The notes under the pieces are model-generated. The model was not told the DNA's origin, made no database searches, and saw only the letters and a program-made list of their open reading frames with translations. Below, one piece after another: positions 13,670 to 25,679 of a DNA stretch of 64,000 nucleotides. Numbering within the stretch: position 1 is the first letter of the stretch; the number at the start of each line of letters is the position of its first letter. Position numbers and translations under genes: made by a program. Source of the stretch: Nothopassalora personata (taxonomy: Eukaryota > Ascomycota > Dothideomycetes > Mycosphaerellales > Mycosphaerellaceae). The stretch is from positions 3,596,001-3,660,000 of the forward strand of contig CM066293.1 in assembly GCA_033816765.1 (NCBI GenBank), given 5' to 3'.

Positions 13670-13987
13670 TGTTACGGTCCGATCTTTCGAGAGACCATAG
13701 CCACTCATTCCGCCGGGAGGAACCGAGACTGAGCGGCTCAGACTCAGCTCAGACCGATCAGATCGGTCTGCTCAGAGTGATCAGTTACAGAGCGATCAGA
13801 TTGATCAGTTACGCCAAGACATGGCACTATATAGACGACGCTTCTTTACAAGTAGATAGGAGCCTCGTGCTCAACTCATTTTAAGTATACACCATATACT
13901 GTTTGGAACCACTACCTTCATAACTGATTGAGACATCCCTGCAAAGATCCAAGCCCGAGTTGTGATAACGTACAGCGGTTCCTAACA
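13670..13987 (+). repeat. Gag-only element 3' LTR (318 bp)
   Basis: By eye identical to 11550-11867; followed by the TATAT target duplication at 13988-13992. LTRs identical at insertion and still identical mean a young insertion that has escaped RIP. Confidence 0.93.
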
Positions 13988-16429
13988 TATATATACGTTA
14001 CTTATTAGGTAGGTACTACTACTTACTATTAGTATCGTAAGCTACCATTTTAGTAAGATGTGCTCTAAGGGTAGAAGGAGTGTAAAGGTTAGGAGAGAGA
14101 AAGGGTAAGAATAAGTAGAAGGAGAGAAAGGATAAGAGTAGGAGGAGAGATTATTTATTAATTCTCTACTACGGGTACTTCTCGTAAATTAGTAGTATTA
14201 CTAAGCTCTAAAGTAGGCATTAGCTATCTAGTAGTATTCTATAATAATTACCCTATAAAGGTTTATATTATATATTATACTATATAAGGTATGTTTTTCT
14301 AAGACTAAATTGGGTTATTAAGTTAATATGGGGTATAATAAGTATATAGTAAATGTACATCTAGGGTCCTAGTATAGTATTTCAATAAGTAGAGGCGGTA
14401 GACGTAGGTTAATATTTAATACGCGTCTACTAATACTTTACTAGGGTAAAGTCTCCTAGGAGTATACTTTACGTACGATTGCCAACCTAATTATATTGCA
14501 TTCTACTAGTAGCTTCTTATCTTAGTAGCCTTCTACTATTACGAAGTACTAGAAGTATAGTATATATACTACTCTACAACGAGCTTATCTATACTATACT
14601 ATCTTATCTATATAGATACTATCTTATTAATCTATACTCCGGCCGTCTATAATATCCTAAGGTAAAGATCTTATTCTACTACTATATAGTATAGGTACTA
14701 ATATATTCGTAACGCTATTAGAGGTAGCCTCTACCTTACCCGCCTAGTATATTGTAAAGCTTACTAAGTATCGTAAAATATATAGAGGCAATATTACTGA
14801 GGAGATCCTTACTATCTATAATTATATATCGAACGTTCGGTTAGCGTTTAATATCTTTATAAAGGGACTCGACGCTCTTAACTTGAACCCTTTATCCTTA
14901 CCTTTATCCTACGACGTACTCTACTATTAATTCCTCTTATCTATTTTCTTACTCCGCTAGATTAGGGAGAAGGCTACTATATATAGTAGTAGACGTAATA
15001 AATAGTATAACAAGTAGTAGTATCGTAGTCGAGAAGGACCGGAATCTATTATCTCCGGAAGATTAGTATATTCCGTATATAGATTCCGCACTATAGCCTA
15101 CCTTACTAATTACTAAGGTTGCTTTACCTAATATACCTTTAAAACTACTAGTTTTAGGGCTATATTTACTAGGTAGCGGAATAGCTACATTAATATAGTT
15201 CTCTTTAGCGGCTATAGCGCCTAGATAGTTACTACCTAGAAAAGAACTAGATTAGACAATAATAGAATTCTTCCGGAAACTTTTACTATTATAATCTTAA
15301 TGTTATCGAGCGTGTAGTTAGTATACTAAATCTCTACGTTCGTCGTTTCTACTTTTCGGTCGTTAATTACGATATATAGAGTCTTTAGGTAGACTAAGTT
15401 TAGACTATACTCTTTAAATAGCTTTATCTAGAGTACTAAAGATGTATATTAGTAATAGTCCTTATTAGTAAAGTTAATATCTTTACGGGTAAGTTCTAGT
15501 TAAGGAGTAAATACCTATAAAATGCTATTATCTAGTAGTTAATTCATTTGTCTCGATTTAATAGCTTTATCTCTAGGTATCTACATTCGTCTCGGGTTTA
15601 CTACCTTTATTACTAGTTTAATGTCTTCGTCTCTAGCTTAATGTCTTTAGTAAGTAAATAATGTCTTTTGGAAAAGGTATAATAGCTTTATATAATTAGT
15701 ACAATACATTTACATTAACTACCTTAAAGATACTTATAAATACCTATACCTACTATTCCTTCAACCTCCCTTTCCTTTAGACTATATCTACTTAAATATT
15801 ATAAGGCCTTTCTTCTTATATAAGTATAAGATCCAATCTAATAAATTAGTAATACTACGTAAGATAATTACTATAACCGGGTCGTAGAAGATGCCCCGTA
15901 TCGAGGCCTAGCTTAAAGACTCTATTAATACTATATAACTAACCCTAGGAGTATATCTACTTAGTAGTATCGTACTATTATTAATAGCTAACTCTTGTAT
16001 CCGTTACCCGTCCGGCGCTTTCCTACCCTCCGTTATCGAAAGTACTATAACTATAAATTAGACTAATAGTACTAAAATGCCGTAATATTCCGGTACGTTT
16101 CCCGTCGAGGAGAACACGAGCTCGACGTTAATAGAGATATAGAAGGAGGTTATTAAGGTTATACTAGGGACCTTCCCTTATTCTATAACTATACCTACCC
16201 TTAGTATAGGAGATTAAGATAATTACAATAAGGTATAGTCTATAGAAATAAGTCTCGAGATAGGTTCTAGAGCGACGACTATTACTAATACTAATACGGC
16301 GAGGCTTACGTAGATAATAGAGCCTACGGATACTAATACTCCGTAGTTAATATCTAAGCGCTCTAATCTAGCGTACGAGGATATATTACGTCTCTCTACC
16401 CTAGCCTTAACGTACGAGACTAATCCTCT

Positions 16430-16690
16430 CCTATTATTACGACCGGAAGGTACCTCCTTAATCTATAGTATAGCTCCGCTATTACTACTACCGGAAGACA
16501 CCTTCTTAATCTATACTATAGATACGCTATCTCTACTACTAGAAGAAACCTCCTTAATCTATAGTATACCTCTACTATTACTACCCCCGGAAGAAACTCC
16601 CTTAACCTATAGCTTAGCTTCCCTATTACTACTACTACCGTCGAAAGAAACATCCTTAACCTATTCCCTAGTACTCCCTTTACTATTACT
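16430..16690 (-). repeat. ~60-bp tandem repeats inside a relic minus-strand frame
   Basis: About five imperfect units, each containing TATTACTAC...CCGGAAGA and CTTAATCTATAG. On the minus strand each reads like IKEVSSGSSNS, so this was probably a protein with a repeated Ser-rich 20-aa unit before RIP. Confidence 0.55.
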
Positions 16691-17399
16691 ACTATTACTA
16701 TATAGCTCTTCCCTTTCCCTAATCCCTTCCCTACTACCCTAATCCCCCGCCTCTCTCCTATATAAAATCTCCTATATCTCCTTCCCTAATCTATTCTAAC
16801 TAATAAGTTATTAGTATTACTACGTAAATCCGGACTATATATTGTATTACCGTATAAATACCTCTCCTATTTCCTATCTTATCCTATTTTATCCCCCCTT
16901 CCGCCCTTATAGTCTCCCCTACCCCTAATCTTATACTTTATATCCGCTATATCCTATTACCTATCTCCTATTCCCTAAATCTCCTCTTCTAACTCCCTAA
17001 CTTTCCCCTCTAAAAAGTTATTTGCCCCTAAAGGCCTCGTAGTATTACGATACGCTATATCCCTCTCCTTACGTAAAGTAAAAATTTGTTTTTTAAGTTT
17101 ATAATAGTACGAGCGTCGAGATTAGAAGTAAGGTACTAAGCGGGTTATAGAGCAGATTAGTAAATGTTAGCGCCTATCGTAGAGGTAAGTAGGGTTTTAG
17201 ACCCTTAGTATTGTTTATAGAGTATGTTATCGTCGCGAGCGCGGAGCTAGGCTTATAGTTCTTACGGATTAGAGAGCGTAGATCTTTAGAGATAAGGGTA
17301 TATATACTTATTACGGAAGAGTAGTATTATTAATATTTAGATCTAGTAGTCTATTCTATAGAGCCGCTATTAAAAGTACTAGATTTTATACTCCTTCTT

Positions 17400-17700
17400 A
17401 CTAAGTAGCTTTAAGAGTCGCTATACTTCTTTATCTTTTCTATAGAGTATTTAGTATAGAATTTAGATCTCGTTATCTTTCTTCCTCTATAACGCTAATA
17501 GTTACTACTATACTTCTTAGTCTTTCTAGCTAAGTAGTCCTCTATATTTCTATACTTACTTATCTTTATCCTCTATTAACCTTAAGAGTCGCTATACTTC
17601 TTTATCTTTCCTATTAAGTTTTCGTTAGAAGTCTTAGGTCTTACGATCCTTCTTACCTAGTAATTTCTTAAGTTACTATACCTCTTTATCTTTACCGTCT
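17400..17700 (-). repeat. Degenerate coding repeats (KKYSDS-like)
   Basis: The block AAGAGTCGCTATACTTCTTT recurs near 17410 and 17584, with diverged forms near 17490 and 17670. On the minus strand these read KIKKYSDS or close variants; Tyr could be RIPed Cys or His, so a repeated metal-binding motif is possible but unproven. Confidence 0.35.
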
Positions 17701-19070
17701 AGCCTTCGTATAAAGTTTTTAATCTTACGATTCTTATCTAAGAGTAGTACCGAGACGTACTAATATTATCGGCCTTTCTTACTTAGTAGACGTTAAGATT
17801 CTTATAGTTAATCTTCTTTCTTACGTAGTATTATTTATACTCGCTATAGGTCGAGATCTTTCTACTAGAGTTAAGCCTCTATATCGTTTAAGGGGGCTAG
17901 AAAGTATAGCGGCTATTAAGATACGTAGTATTAGAAGTTATCTTAGTCGTCCTAAGAAGCGCTTAAAGAGGACGCTATAGCTACTATCGTTATAGAGCGT
18001 CTCGGATGTCGTAGTCCTTCTTACGGAATAAGTATTCTAAAGATAGTACTTAGGATTCCTTTTCCTCGTCGTCCTTTAATGCCTTACTTTACTTACTACG
18101 CTTATAATTATAAACGTCCTCTAAAACCTTCTTACCAATAGCTACTCGATTATTAGACCTCTAAGTATCTACTATAATAATACTAGTAGCTTTCTCTATC
18201 TATAACTCTTCCTTCTAAGGCTAGAAAATAATTAACTACGCGCCTACCGTCTTATTCTCCGGCCGTCCTAAAACCGGCTTACGAGAATTATAAATAGGGA
18301 CACCCTACTTATTAATACTTAAGACGGTTAGATTTAATAGTGTAATATACTTACGGACTAAAGCTTTAGATTTCTCGCGCTATAGTAGTCTACTATTAGG
18401 AACGGCGGGATCGAGGGCGGACTAGGGTTATTAATGTTAGTTTAGATATTAAGGAAGAACATAGATAATAAGGCCTATATCGAGACTTACGAGGGCGTTC
18501 TATTAAGTATTAGATAGTAGCTTAAGGGTAGTAAGGTTATAAGCCTTATAGAAGTTTCTAATAATGTCCTATTAATAGTATATTAACGTTATATTAAAAG
18601 TAATTTAGTATGTAAGTGATACAGAGGAGGGAGAGAGAGAACGACTAATATATATCTCCTCTTTAAAGTGTTTAGTGTTTACTATAGCTTTATATATAAT
18701 AACATATACTTATTTCTCCTACGCTACGACCGTAGGCGTTAAAGCTAAAGTAAACTAGGGCTTTACCGTAAGATTCTAAACTATATAGTCTTTTTAAGAT
18801 AGTAGGACTATAATACTATAGTAGTAAAGTTATAGAACTAGGGTATAAGTAAGGCTTTAGTAAAGCCGTTATCCAGGCGGATAAGACGAGCTTTAAATAT
18901 AACATAAAGGCGACGATCTCGATAAGGTAATAGAATAAATTAACGATAACTAAGACTCTATAGGCCTAGCGCTACTCTAAAGATAATGTACGAAGATAGG
19001 CGATTAGGGAGATAAAGCTTAGGTAGGTTTGCGGTTGACGAAAGTAGTAGTGTTTCTATTAATATATTAT

Positions 19071-19431
19071 TGTTACGGAATGATTCCTATAGACCCTAGA
19101 ATTATAACAACGAGACGAGCACGCAACTTATCCTACCTAAGCGCTTAGACTTAGGGCGATTAGACTACTTATACTTAGACTAATTAGACTGCTTATGCTT
19201 AGAATAATTGGACTAATTACCGAGATCTACGAATCTCCTTTGTATTTAGGAACGCTAAGAATCCCTTATAGTTTCGATACGTCTAACTTATATTACTATC
19301 TTACTAATTGGAATACAACTCTTACTCTAATTATTTATCTTCGCTTAGCTTGCTTTAGCCTCTCTAAAGAATACCGCTACGTGACTTAACTTATGTCTCC
19401 TTTAAGACTAGCCCTAGAACAAGACATAACA
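19071..19431 (+). repeat. Element B 5' LTR (361 bp)
   Basis: Begins TGTTACGGAATGATTCC and ends AAGACATAACA. It keeps several CpA/TpG sites that are TpA in the 3' LTR, so the two copies were RIPed unequally. Element B's primer-binding region should begin directly after it (CTTTAAACGCCC); the gag-only element has a similar ACTTTGAGCACC at the same place. Confidence 0.93.
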
Positions 19432-19469
19432 CTTTAAACGCCCTTAGGATAAGCGCTACTTAAGCAGCT

Positions 19470-20420
19470 AGTAGGGGAACACCCGCCCCTAGCGAAGTAG
19501 GAAGCATCCGCCGTACGCTACTACGATAGACTACTACGAAGGACGATAAGTCCGATAATAATAACGAGCCTACCCTAAGGAAGAGCGACATTAAGGCTAC
19601 TAAGCTAGACCTCTTCTATAGAGACAGGGCTAAGTTCGACGATTAGGTTAATTAGATAGACATATACCTTATGTTTAACCTAGTCGATGCCGATAAAAGA
19701 ACTATCTTCGCTATGGCGTTCCTTCGCGGAAGTACGTAGAACTAGATTAAACCTTACCTTAAGGAATACCTCGACGGTATAGGACGACTAGACCCTACCG
19801 GAATGTTTAGGAACTATACCCTTTTTAAAGATAAGATAAAGTTAATCTTTAGAACCTCGAACGAAGTCTAATAGGCTATACGAATTATTTAACACCTAAA
19901 GTAGAAGACGTCTACTTTAGAGTATACCGCTAAATTTGAAGAATACGGACAGATTACCGGATAGGACTAGACGGCGTTAATAACTATGTTCCAACGTAGG
20001 CTTAAGGACTCCGTTAAAGACGAGTTAATAAGACACGGAGGAATAATTACTAACCTCGAAGGGCTAATAAAGACGTCGATCGACATCGATAACTAGCTCT
20101 AGGAACGGTACTAGGAAAAGAAATACGACTCTAAAGTAGGAGGTATAGTAGGATACACCCCGGATTGTAAACCCTTAGGGGGATACGTTACAAAAGGAGG
20201 ATTCTTACGATAAAGCTAGCCCTATTATAGACTATAGCTAATGGAACTAGACGTTACCTAATGGGGATGAGGGATCGATAAGAGTAAGGGCTACGGAAAA
20301 CCCTTTAAAGGAAAAGGAAAACTTATATACTATGCCTATAGTAAGGAAGGTTATATAGCGCGGGATTGCCGCGGTAAAAATATAGTGCGCCGCGAGCAGT
20401 TTAATATAATATAACTAAAG
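19470..20420 (+). pseudogene. Element B gag relic
   Basis: Forward frame with RIP-type stops. It reads as Gag: LFRNYTLFKDKIKLIF, RRLKDSVKDELIRHG and an LRGS...IKPYLKEYLD segment, aligning in order with the intact Gag at 11900-12892. A decayed zinc knuckle lies near 20335-20395: two Cys and the His read as Tyr, with RDC surviving. The frame then meets the element C insertion at 20569. Confidence 0.8.
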
Positions 20421-20568
20421 GTAGGTGAATCTAGGAGCAGTGTTAGACCCCGACAATTTAACTATACCTAGAGAGTAGAGGAGAAGGATAGTAACCGGGT
20501 TACGATGCCTCTCCTAGACCCCTTATAAGGACGAGGAGGATACTATGTTTAATAACATACACTACTAC

Positions 20569-20938
20569 TAATGTCTACTAACCACCCTATGTAGGCCTGT
20601 CCGAGTTGTGGTAGTATAGAGCGGTGCTTACGTAAGCAGGGGTATTTGCCGGTCCCGGGACCGGGAAATTAGGTTACGTGACGAGCAGCGTAGTAGCTAG
20701 ATAAAATAAGAGGATTAGCGGACCTAAACCCCTATGCCCTCTACTCGAGAGGTATAAATTGAATTGTCGCCTTAATGCTACGCTTACAATGCTTAACTGC
20801 GCAGTATATATCTTAACAGCTATACTAGGTCCTACTAGCTTACCTAAATGTCCAATTAAACCTAAATGAAATTAGGGCAAGTTAGACCTAAGGGACCCCC
20901 TCTAAACCTAAGGTTAACACAACCTATTAGTTGTTAAT
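20569..20938 (-). repeat. Element C 3' LTR (left copy, 370 bp)
   Basis: Direct repeat of 32807-33176 of equal length, differing mostly by C/T and G/A changes. Contains the GC palindrome at 20649-20664. Confidence 0.88.
20649..20664. promoter_or_regulatory. GC palindrome, copy 1 (LTR)
   Basis: CCGGTCCCGGGACCGG, a perfect 16-bp palindrome flanked by TTTG and GAAA. The same core occurs at 25685-25700, 29518-29533 and 32887-32902 and nowhere else that I saw. It has no CpA or TpG, so RIP could not erase it. Confidence 0.6.
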
Positions 20939-22500
20939 ATATCCTCCCCTATTACGAACCTGTCCTTAGGTTCTAAAGCAGTAAGCCCGGGCACTATAGG
21001 TAGCTTAGTTAGTCGCTATAAGCTAAGGTGGTCTTGTAGTAGCATAGTAGCTCACCCTACTATTTAGCTTAACATATAAGATATTAGGCAATCCTAGGGC
21101 CTACTAACGACAGTTTATAAAGGTCGAAAGGATTTCTTTAATAGAGACCGTAATAGTAACGTTAATAATCCGCGACTCGCGCCCGTCGTACTACGTTAAC
21201 GTATGCTACGAAACTAGCGAGGGATTGGGCAGCTATGTTAGTATTAATCGAACGGGCTAGATGGTCGAATAATGTAAACGCCATTTATAAGACAAGTAAG
21301 TGTTAGTACTAGTAACCTAATAAATCTAAAGACGAGTCTATTGCGTAGCTAGAAAGTGAGTTAAGGGAAGACAAGTAACTATAAGAAACAAGTAAGATCT
21401 AAGGACTAGAAGCACCCGTACCCGAAGCATCAACTAGAATTAGAACTAGAATCATAACTAGAATCAGAACTAGAATTATAACTAGAAACCTATAGGCTAT
21501 AGCTATAGCCGGAAATTAACTAGAAACTAGGAGCCTATAAACCCGCACTAACTACTTAGTTCTACTTATTCTTACACAACTCCTTTATCTAGACCTACTC
21601 GTTATCGTAGCTAACACTAGTCTTACTAGACGCGTCCCTAAATAGCTAGCTAGTAAAGTTCCTATAGTAGTTACGGAAGAAGCTCTTATTACCCCCTTCG
21701 CTTATAAAGCACATCTACTCGAGAGTAGTAACTAAGCTAAGCTACTTATCTATCCATTTTATAGCTCGGACGCGCTAATTATGCATCTTCTTATAGAAGA
21801 GCTCCGAGTCTAGGCGGACCGTAGCATTAAGCTACCTTCTAGCATTAAGGATGACTTCGTTATCGTTCTAAGACTTTAAACCCGCTAGGGCATCGGATAG
21901 AGGGCTAATGCTACTAAGGTGTACGGCCGTAGGGAAAGGATAGCTAGGTACTAGGCGTCGATACTTAGACCCTATAGCGCTCTTACTTAGCGTCTTAAAG
22001 TTACGATAGAGGTCCATTACCTATTATATGCTCTAGCTTCTCTAGAGTTTAAGATAGTTATCGTTGCGGATCTCGATAAAGTAAGGGTTAATCTAACGTA
22101 GCGTCTTCTTATGTACGGCCTACCTTATTAGAACGCCTACAGTAGTGACCCGCATTTACCTAGCGCTTAGGCCCTCTCTAAACCAGCTAATGCTGTTCTT
22201 ACTTAGGTAATTCTAAACCCTAACCGAGAAGAAACGCTTAAATCGGCCGTCTTCTATGCAGTCGTTAATCCAGTACTACTAGATAAACTCTATAGCATTC
22301 CCTTACTTATAAAAACCGTGTAAAAACTCCGGCCTACTAGTACCCTCTAAGTTAAGAGAGTATAGCATGTTAAGCCGGTTACTAGTCTAGTAGTTTTCAA
22401 TTTCGAGGTTTAAGTCGACCCTAGTATGCTGTACTATAGCGTTCGTATTACCCCCCTAATGAGCCCTATTAAAGCTAGAAATCGTAGGCCTAGGGAAGGA

Positions 22501-22514
22501 GATAACCGAGTGTA
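22501..22514. repeat. 14-bp direct repeat, left copy (target duplication)
   Basis: GATAACCGAGTGTA, identical to 23271-23284. Together they flank the GC-rich insert. Deleting the insert and one copy joins the minus-strand accessory frame without a shift, which supports a target-site duplication. Confidence 0.75.
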
Positions 22515-23270
22515 TTGATTATTCCATTAACGTGCTATTTGAGTCAAAGACTATGCAACACGGGTCTCGAGAACGAGACCAAAATTTGAGAGAAGGAGAA
22601 AAGCCCCGTCGTACCCCGGACGTAAAAACTCCTTAAAAGATGCGAGCAACGCTCGCTATTCGAACCGTAAATCGAATATATTGCGGCGTAGTACGCGCGT
22701 ACCCGGTAGTCGTGTCTTGTCGAGAATTGCGGTTTGTCGCCTTGCCCCGGGCGAGACAAGTTTTGCGCCCGTGTCTCGTTCTTGTTTTAAAAGCCAAGCC
22801 GGCCGTACCCGTACGCACCGAGCAAAATCCCAAGAAACACCCGTTGCCTCTGTTTCAATCCAGTCGCGTTCTCCGGTCTCGAGTGTAGCTCCTCGGTCGC
22901 AGTGGCCTCGCTGTCGTCCCCCCCTCGGCCTCTCTTGGTTCCAGCCGTGCAGTATACGTGGTTTGCGCCCCTAAACGCCTCTCTTGGTTCCAGCCGGCAG
23001 TTTACGTGGTTTGCCGGGACGACAGGTAGACAGCGCCTTCGTTGTTCGAGCGACGTGTACGCTATGTACGTCGCTTTCCCTTCTCGCAGTTCCGGAGTTC
23101 TTGTTTGTAGATTTTGAGCGTATCTCGTTCGTTCGGTTCGTCCGACCTGTCTTTTCTTGTTTCGAGTCGAGTAGGCTTGTATTTTTCGAGAGAGAGAGTC
23201 TTAGTTTCTCTTCGTCGTAACGAAGATACTTACGTCGTCCGCCGCGTGAAGGCGCTCTCTATAGGACGAC
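22515..23270. mobile_element. 756-bp un-RIPed GC-rich insertion with 14-bp target duplication
   Basis: In contrast to its RIPed surroundings this block has normal CpA/TpG and much CpG. It interrupts the element C accessory frame and is flanked by GATAACCGAGTGTA. Inside are two ~46-bp tandem units starting CCTCTCTTGGTTCCAGCCG (22932 and 22978), a hairpin GCGAGC-AAC-GCTCGC (22643-22657) and an inverted pair GTCTCG/CGAGAC (22563-22578). Open frames of 60-100 codons exist on both strands, but none resembles a protein I know. A 14-bp duplication suggests target-primed retrotransposition (a LINE fragment or retrocopy), but there is no clear poly(A) end. Confidence 0.6.
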
Positions 23271-23284
23271 GATAACCGAGTGTA
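23271..23284. repeat. 14-bp direct repeat, right copy
   Basis: GATAACCGAGTGTA; see the left copy at 22501-22514. Confidence 0.75.
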
Positions 23285-25679
23285 GTATTAAGGGTGTAGA
23301 GCCACTTATAAGAGCTATAGCCCGGGGTCTTATCGTATAATCTATTAGCTAGAGAATACTATATGTTCTAGTAGACGCCGCCGTTACTAACCTTATTCAA
23401 TTCTCGTAGGTACTATCGGTATACGTCGAATTCTTAACTTATTATCTCTCTAACTGTTTTAACCCGCGGCGTTAGTTTAGCGTTATTATACTAGTACAGC
23501 ATATTGCTATTAATGTAGGTACCGGTGCTATTAAGATCGGCTTAGTTAGCTTCATTAATGCCGAATTTATCGAGGATCTAGTTATAGTTAGTATGCGTAA
23601 CGATACTACTCGTAGTGCCGATTTTGCCTCGAACGTAGAGGTAGCTAAGCGGGTTAACAGTCTTCTAACTACGCTTATTAGGGCGAAACCACGACCCATT
23701 TTTTACCTTAATAGCTAAAAAACTCTTACCTTTAAAGAGCTAGTCTTAGACCTTAAGCGCACGCTTACATAGGGTATTAGCGGTAATACTAGGATTCGTA
23801 ACGAAGTAGAGGGCCTTATAGTAGAAATCTCGAACATACTAATCGCACATTATAGCGCTAACCTTACTATCCCTCTTAAGAACCCGCGAGATAGCATATT
23901 CGAGCATCTTAAGGCCCGCTATCCGGTACTTAGGTAGCTAGTTAATGCTATCTACATTAATCGAGTTTCTAAACTTAATGCTATAGTACTGCTCATTATA
24001 GGTGTAGTTAGCGCGCTTAATCCGGAGGGCCTCGTCTTCTTATAGGATCTAATCCTTAAAGACTAATACATCCCTAATTATAGCCGAAGGTAATATAGTA
24101 AGTATCGGATTGCTATTCTTAGTTAGGGCCGGAGTAGATCGTAGGGTACTAACCGGTGTACCTAGCGGACTACCTTCGCGTATAGGTACGCCGTCTAGCG
24201 TTCGGTTAGGCGAGGATTAAGTAGGCGTAGTTATGCCCTTACCTATGCTCTCGCCTATACGGAGCTACTTAAGTTAACTCGACTTACGACCGCCTCTCGA
24301 TAGGACTGTAGGCTAGGTAAAGGCTAGTAGAGTTAGCGTAGTACTCTTCGCACGTCCTTTACCTTTACTACCCGGTAGTGGCTAACGTAGCTAAGGCTGT
24401 TACTAGCTAGATAGTTTAGGTTAATCTATACTGTCCTCTAGGGACGCGGACTTCTTAGTAATAGTACCCTCTATAAAGTATAGAAGGCTATCCTTATAGA
24501 CGGCTAGGCGGTGTCTTCTAATAATCTCCCTACTCTTAGCCGACTACGGATTAATGCTACGTGCTTTAGCCTCCCTGTCGCACCGGGTAAGATTACTAGG
24601 CTCTAGAATTCGCTTACGGTCTATGCCCTTACGGCCGATCCTTATACGCTAGATTAATGCCCTCTAAATTCTACTAATAGCCCTACTATAATCTAGGTAC
24701 TTATTAATAAAGGCCGTGAACTAGCGGCGCCCGCTATTAGTACTGTAAAGCTCGGAGATAACGCGTCGATTAAGAATCTTATTGTCTATCTACTGTAGCT
24801 AGTAGCGGGTAAGCGTAGCTCGAAGAGTCTTCTCTCGGTTATAAATCTCTAAACCGGTCTTGCAAATCTTGCCGACGATAGGAAATAAGACATCGAGCTT
24901 CTTATTACTAAGGAATTCATCCTAGTAGCTCTTGCCTATACCGCTCTTAACTTCCTCGAAAAATAGGTTAACCTAGACGGAGTAGTCTTCGAACACCTTC
25001 TCGAAGCCCTTATAGAAGTCCTTTAATACCTTAACCCGCTTCTAAGGACTAAGCTCTTAGAACATGACATTAGCGGCGGACTTCGGCGTGTTCGTGTTAG
25101 TAAGGACATGCTTAACGTTATCCGGTAGGCGAAGGGACTCGAATAAGGTCTAAGGTAGGCGGGTAAGCCTAGTAATAGTACTAGTAAGCGCTATGCTCGA
25201 GCTAGCCGGGCGTAACGATAGACTGGCTAAAGCTATAATAACTAGGATTCGCTAGTAGTAAGATCGTAAGAGCTAGCTATCTCGTAGTGCTACTCTAGAG
25301 TGTTAGTAACCTTTAAAAGCTTAGTGTTAGGGTGGGGGCTTTAAAGAAGGTTAAGGTCGTAAAAAGAGAGAGGCTAAAGAACCGTCTAATGTGTATAGTA
25401 GTAGTAGATAGATGTGTCAGTAGCTCTAGTAATAGTGTTAGTGTTTAAAGAAAAAGAGAGGAAGTAGTAGGTAGAGAGCTACGCTTAAGTATGCCTCTTA
25501 GCGTATATCCCTATAACTGTTATAAGGTAGTAGCGCCGAGACCGGTCTTATAAGTAGTAAGAGCAGTGCTATTAAGGTTATACTAAAGGTCCGATAATCC
25601 TACATGTAACCAAAAACTAGTGCTAGTAACTACCTAGGTAAGCATTCGGTAGGGGCATGCTACGCTATTACGTAATCCG

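Larger units (their letters stand above)
11550..13987 (+). mobile_element. Intact gag-only LTR retrotransposon (TR-GAG type)
   Basis: A 2,438-bp element bounded by 318-bp LTRs (11550-11867 and 13670-13987) that look identical by eye, with TATAT duplicated at 11545-11549 and 13988-13992. It encodes a complete Gag (11900-12892, +) and, convergently, a 195-aa Cys-rich/coiled-coil protein (13000-13587, -). There is no protease, reverse transcriptase, RNase H or integrase; only ~107 bp separate the two stop codons. It is therefore non-autonomous. CpA and TpG are normal here while the flanks are fully RIPed, so it inserted after the flanks were mutated. Ends are canonical TGTTACGG...CCTAACA. Confidence 0.93.
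13993..19065. other. RIP-degraded repeat DNA with tandem-repeat-bearing relic frames
   Basis: Five kb of RIPed DNA without a usable gene. Noted within it: purine-rich imperfect repeats (14060-14160); a forward frame fairly clear of stops near 14755-14930 with no recognised motif; a ~60-bp tandem repeat at 16430-16690; and a repeated KKYSDS-like motif on the minus strand (17400-17700). Family not identified. It ends at the ATTAT target duplication of element B (19066-19070). Confidence 0.5.
21430..25300 (-). pseudogene. Element C accessory frame, ~1,000 codons, unknown function
   Basis: One minus-strand frame can be followed from about 25.3 to 21.4 kb, broken only by stops of the RIP type and by the 756-bp insert at 22515-23270; dropping the insert and one 14-bp repeat keeps the frame. 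N-terminal part: ESLRLPDNVKHVLTNTNTP, KVLKDFYKGFEKVFEDYSV, DVLFPIVGKICKTGLEIYN. Middle: a Ser/Thr/Pro-rich linker (near 24.1-24.3 kb). C-terminal half: VDLNLEIENY, RFKRFFSVRV, SISWFREGLS, ELFYKKMHN, FISEGGNKSFFRNYYRNF. The end has a Tyr/Asp/Ser repeat. I do not recognise the family. It lies downstream of pol, where Gypsy elements normally have only untranslated sequence or an env-like frame; no signal peptide or membrane segment was obvious. Confidence 0.6.

Noticed and set aside
22640..23220. Several 60-100 codon frames in the GC-rich insert as real genes
   Set aside because: They overlap on both strands, lack domains and cross the internal tandem repeats.
23490..24040. Forward-strand gene inside element C
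   Set aside because: The forward frame is fairly open, but the minus-strand frame is continuous with the coding text on both sides and across the 14-bp duplication, so the minus strand was chosen. Not fully excluded.
21430..25300. Accessory frame as a Starship captain (DUF3435 tyrosine recombinase)
   Set aside because: No Arg...His-x-x-Arg...Tyr arrangement was recognised, and it sits inside an LTR element behind integrase.
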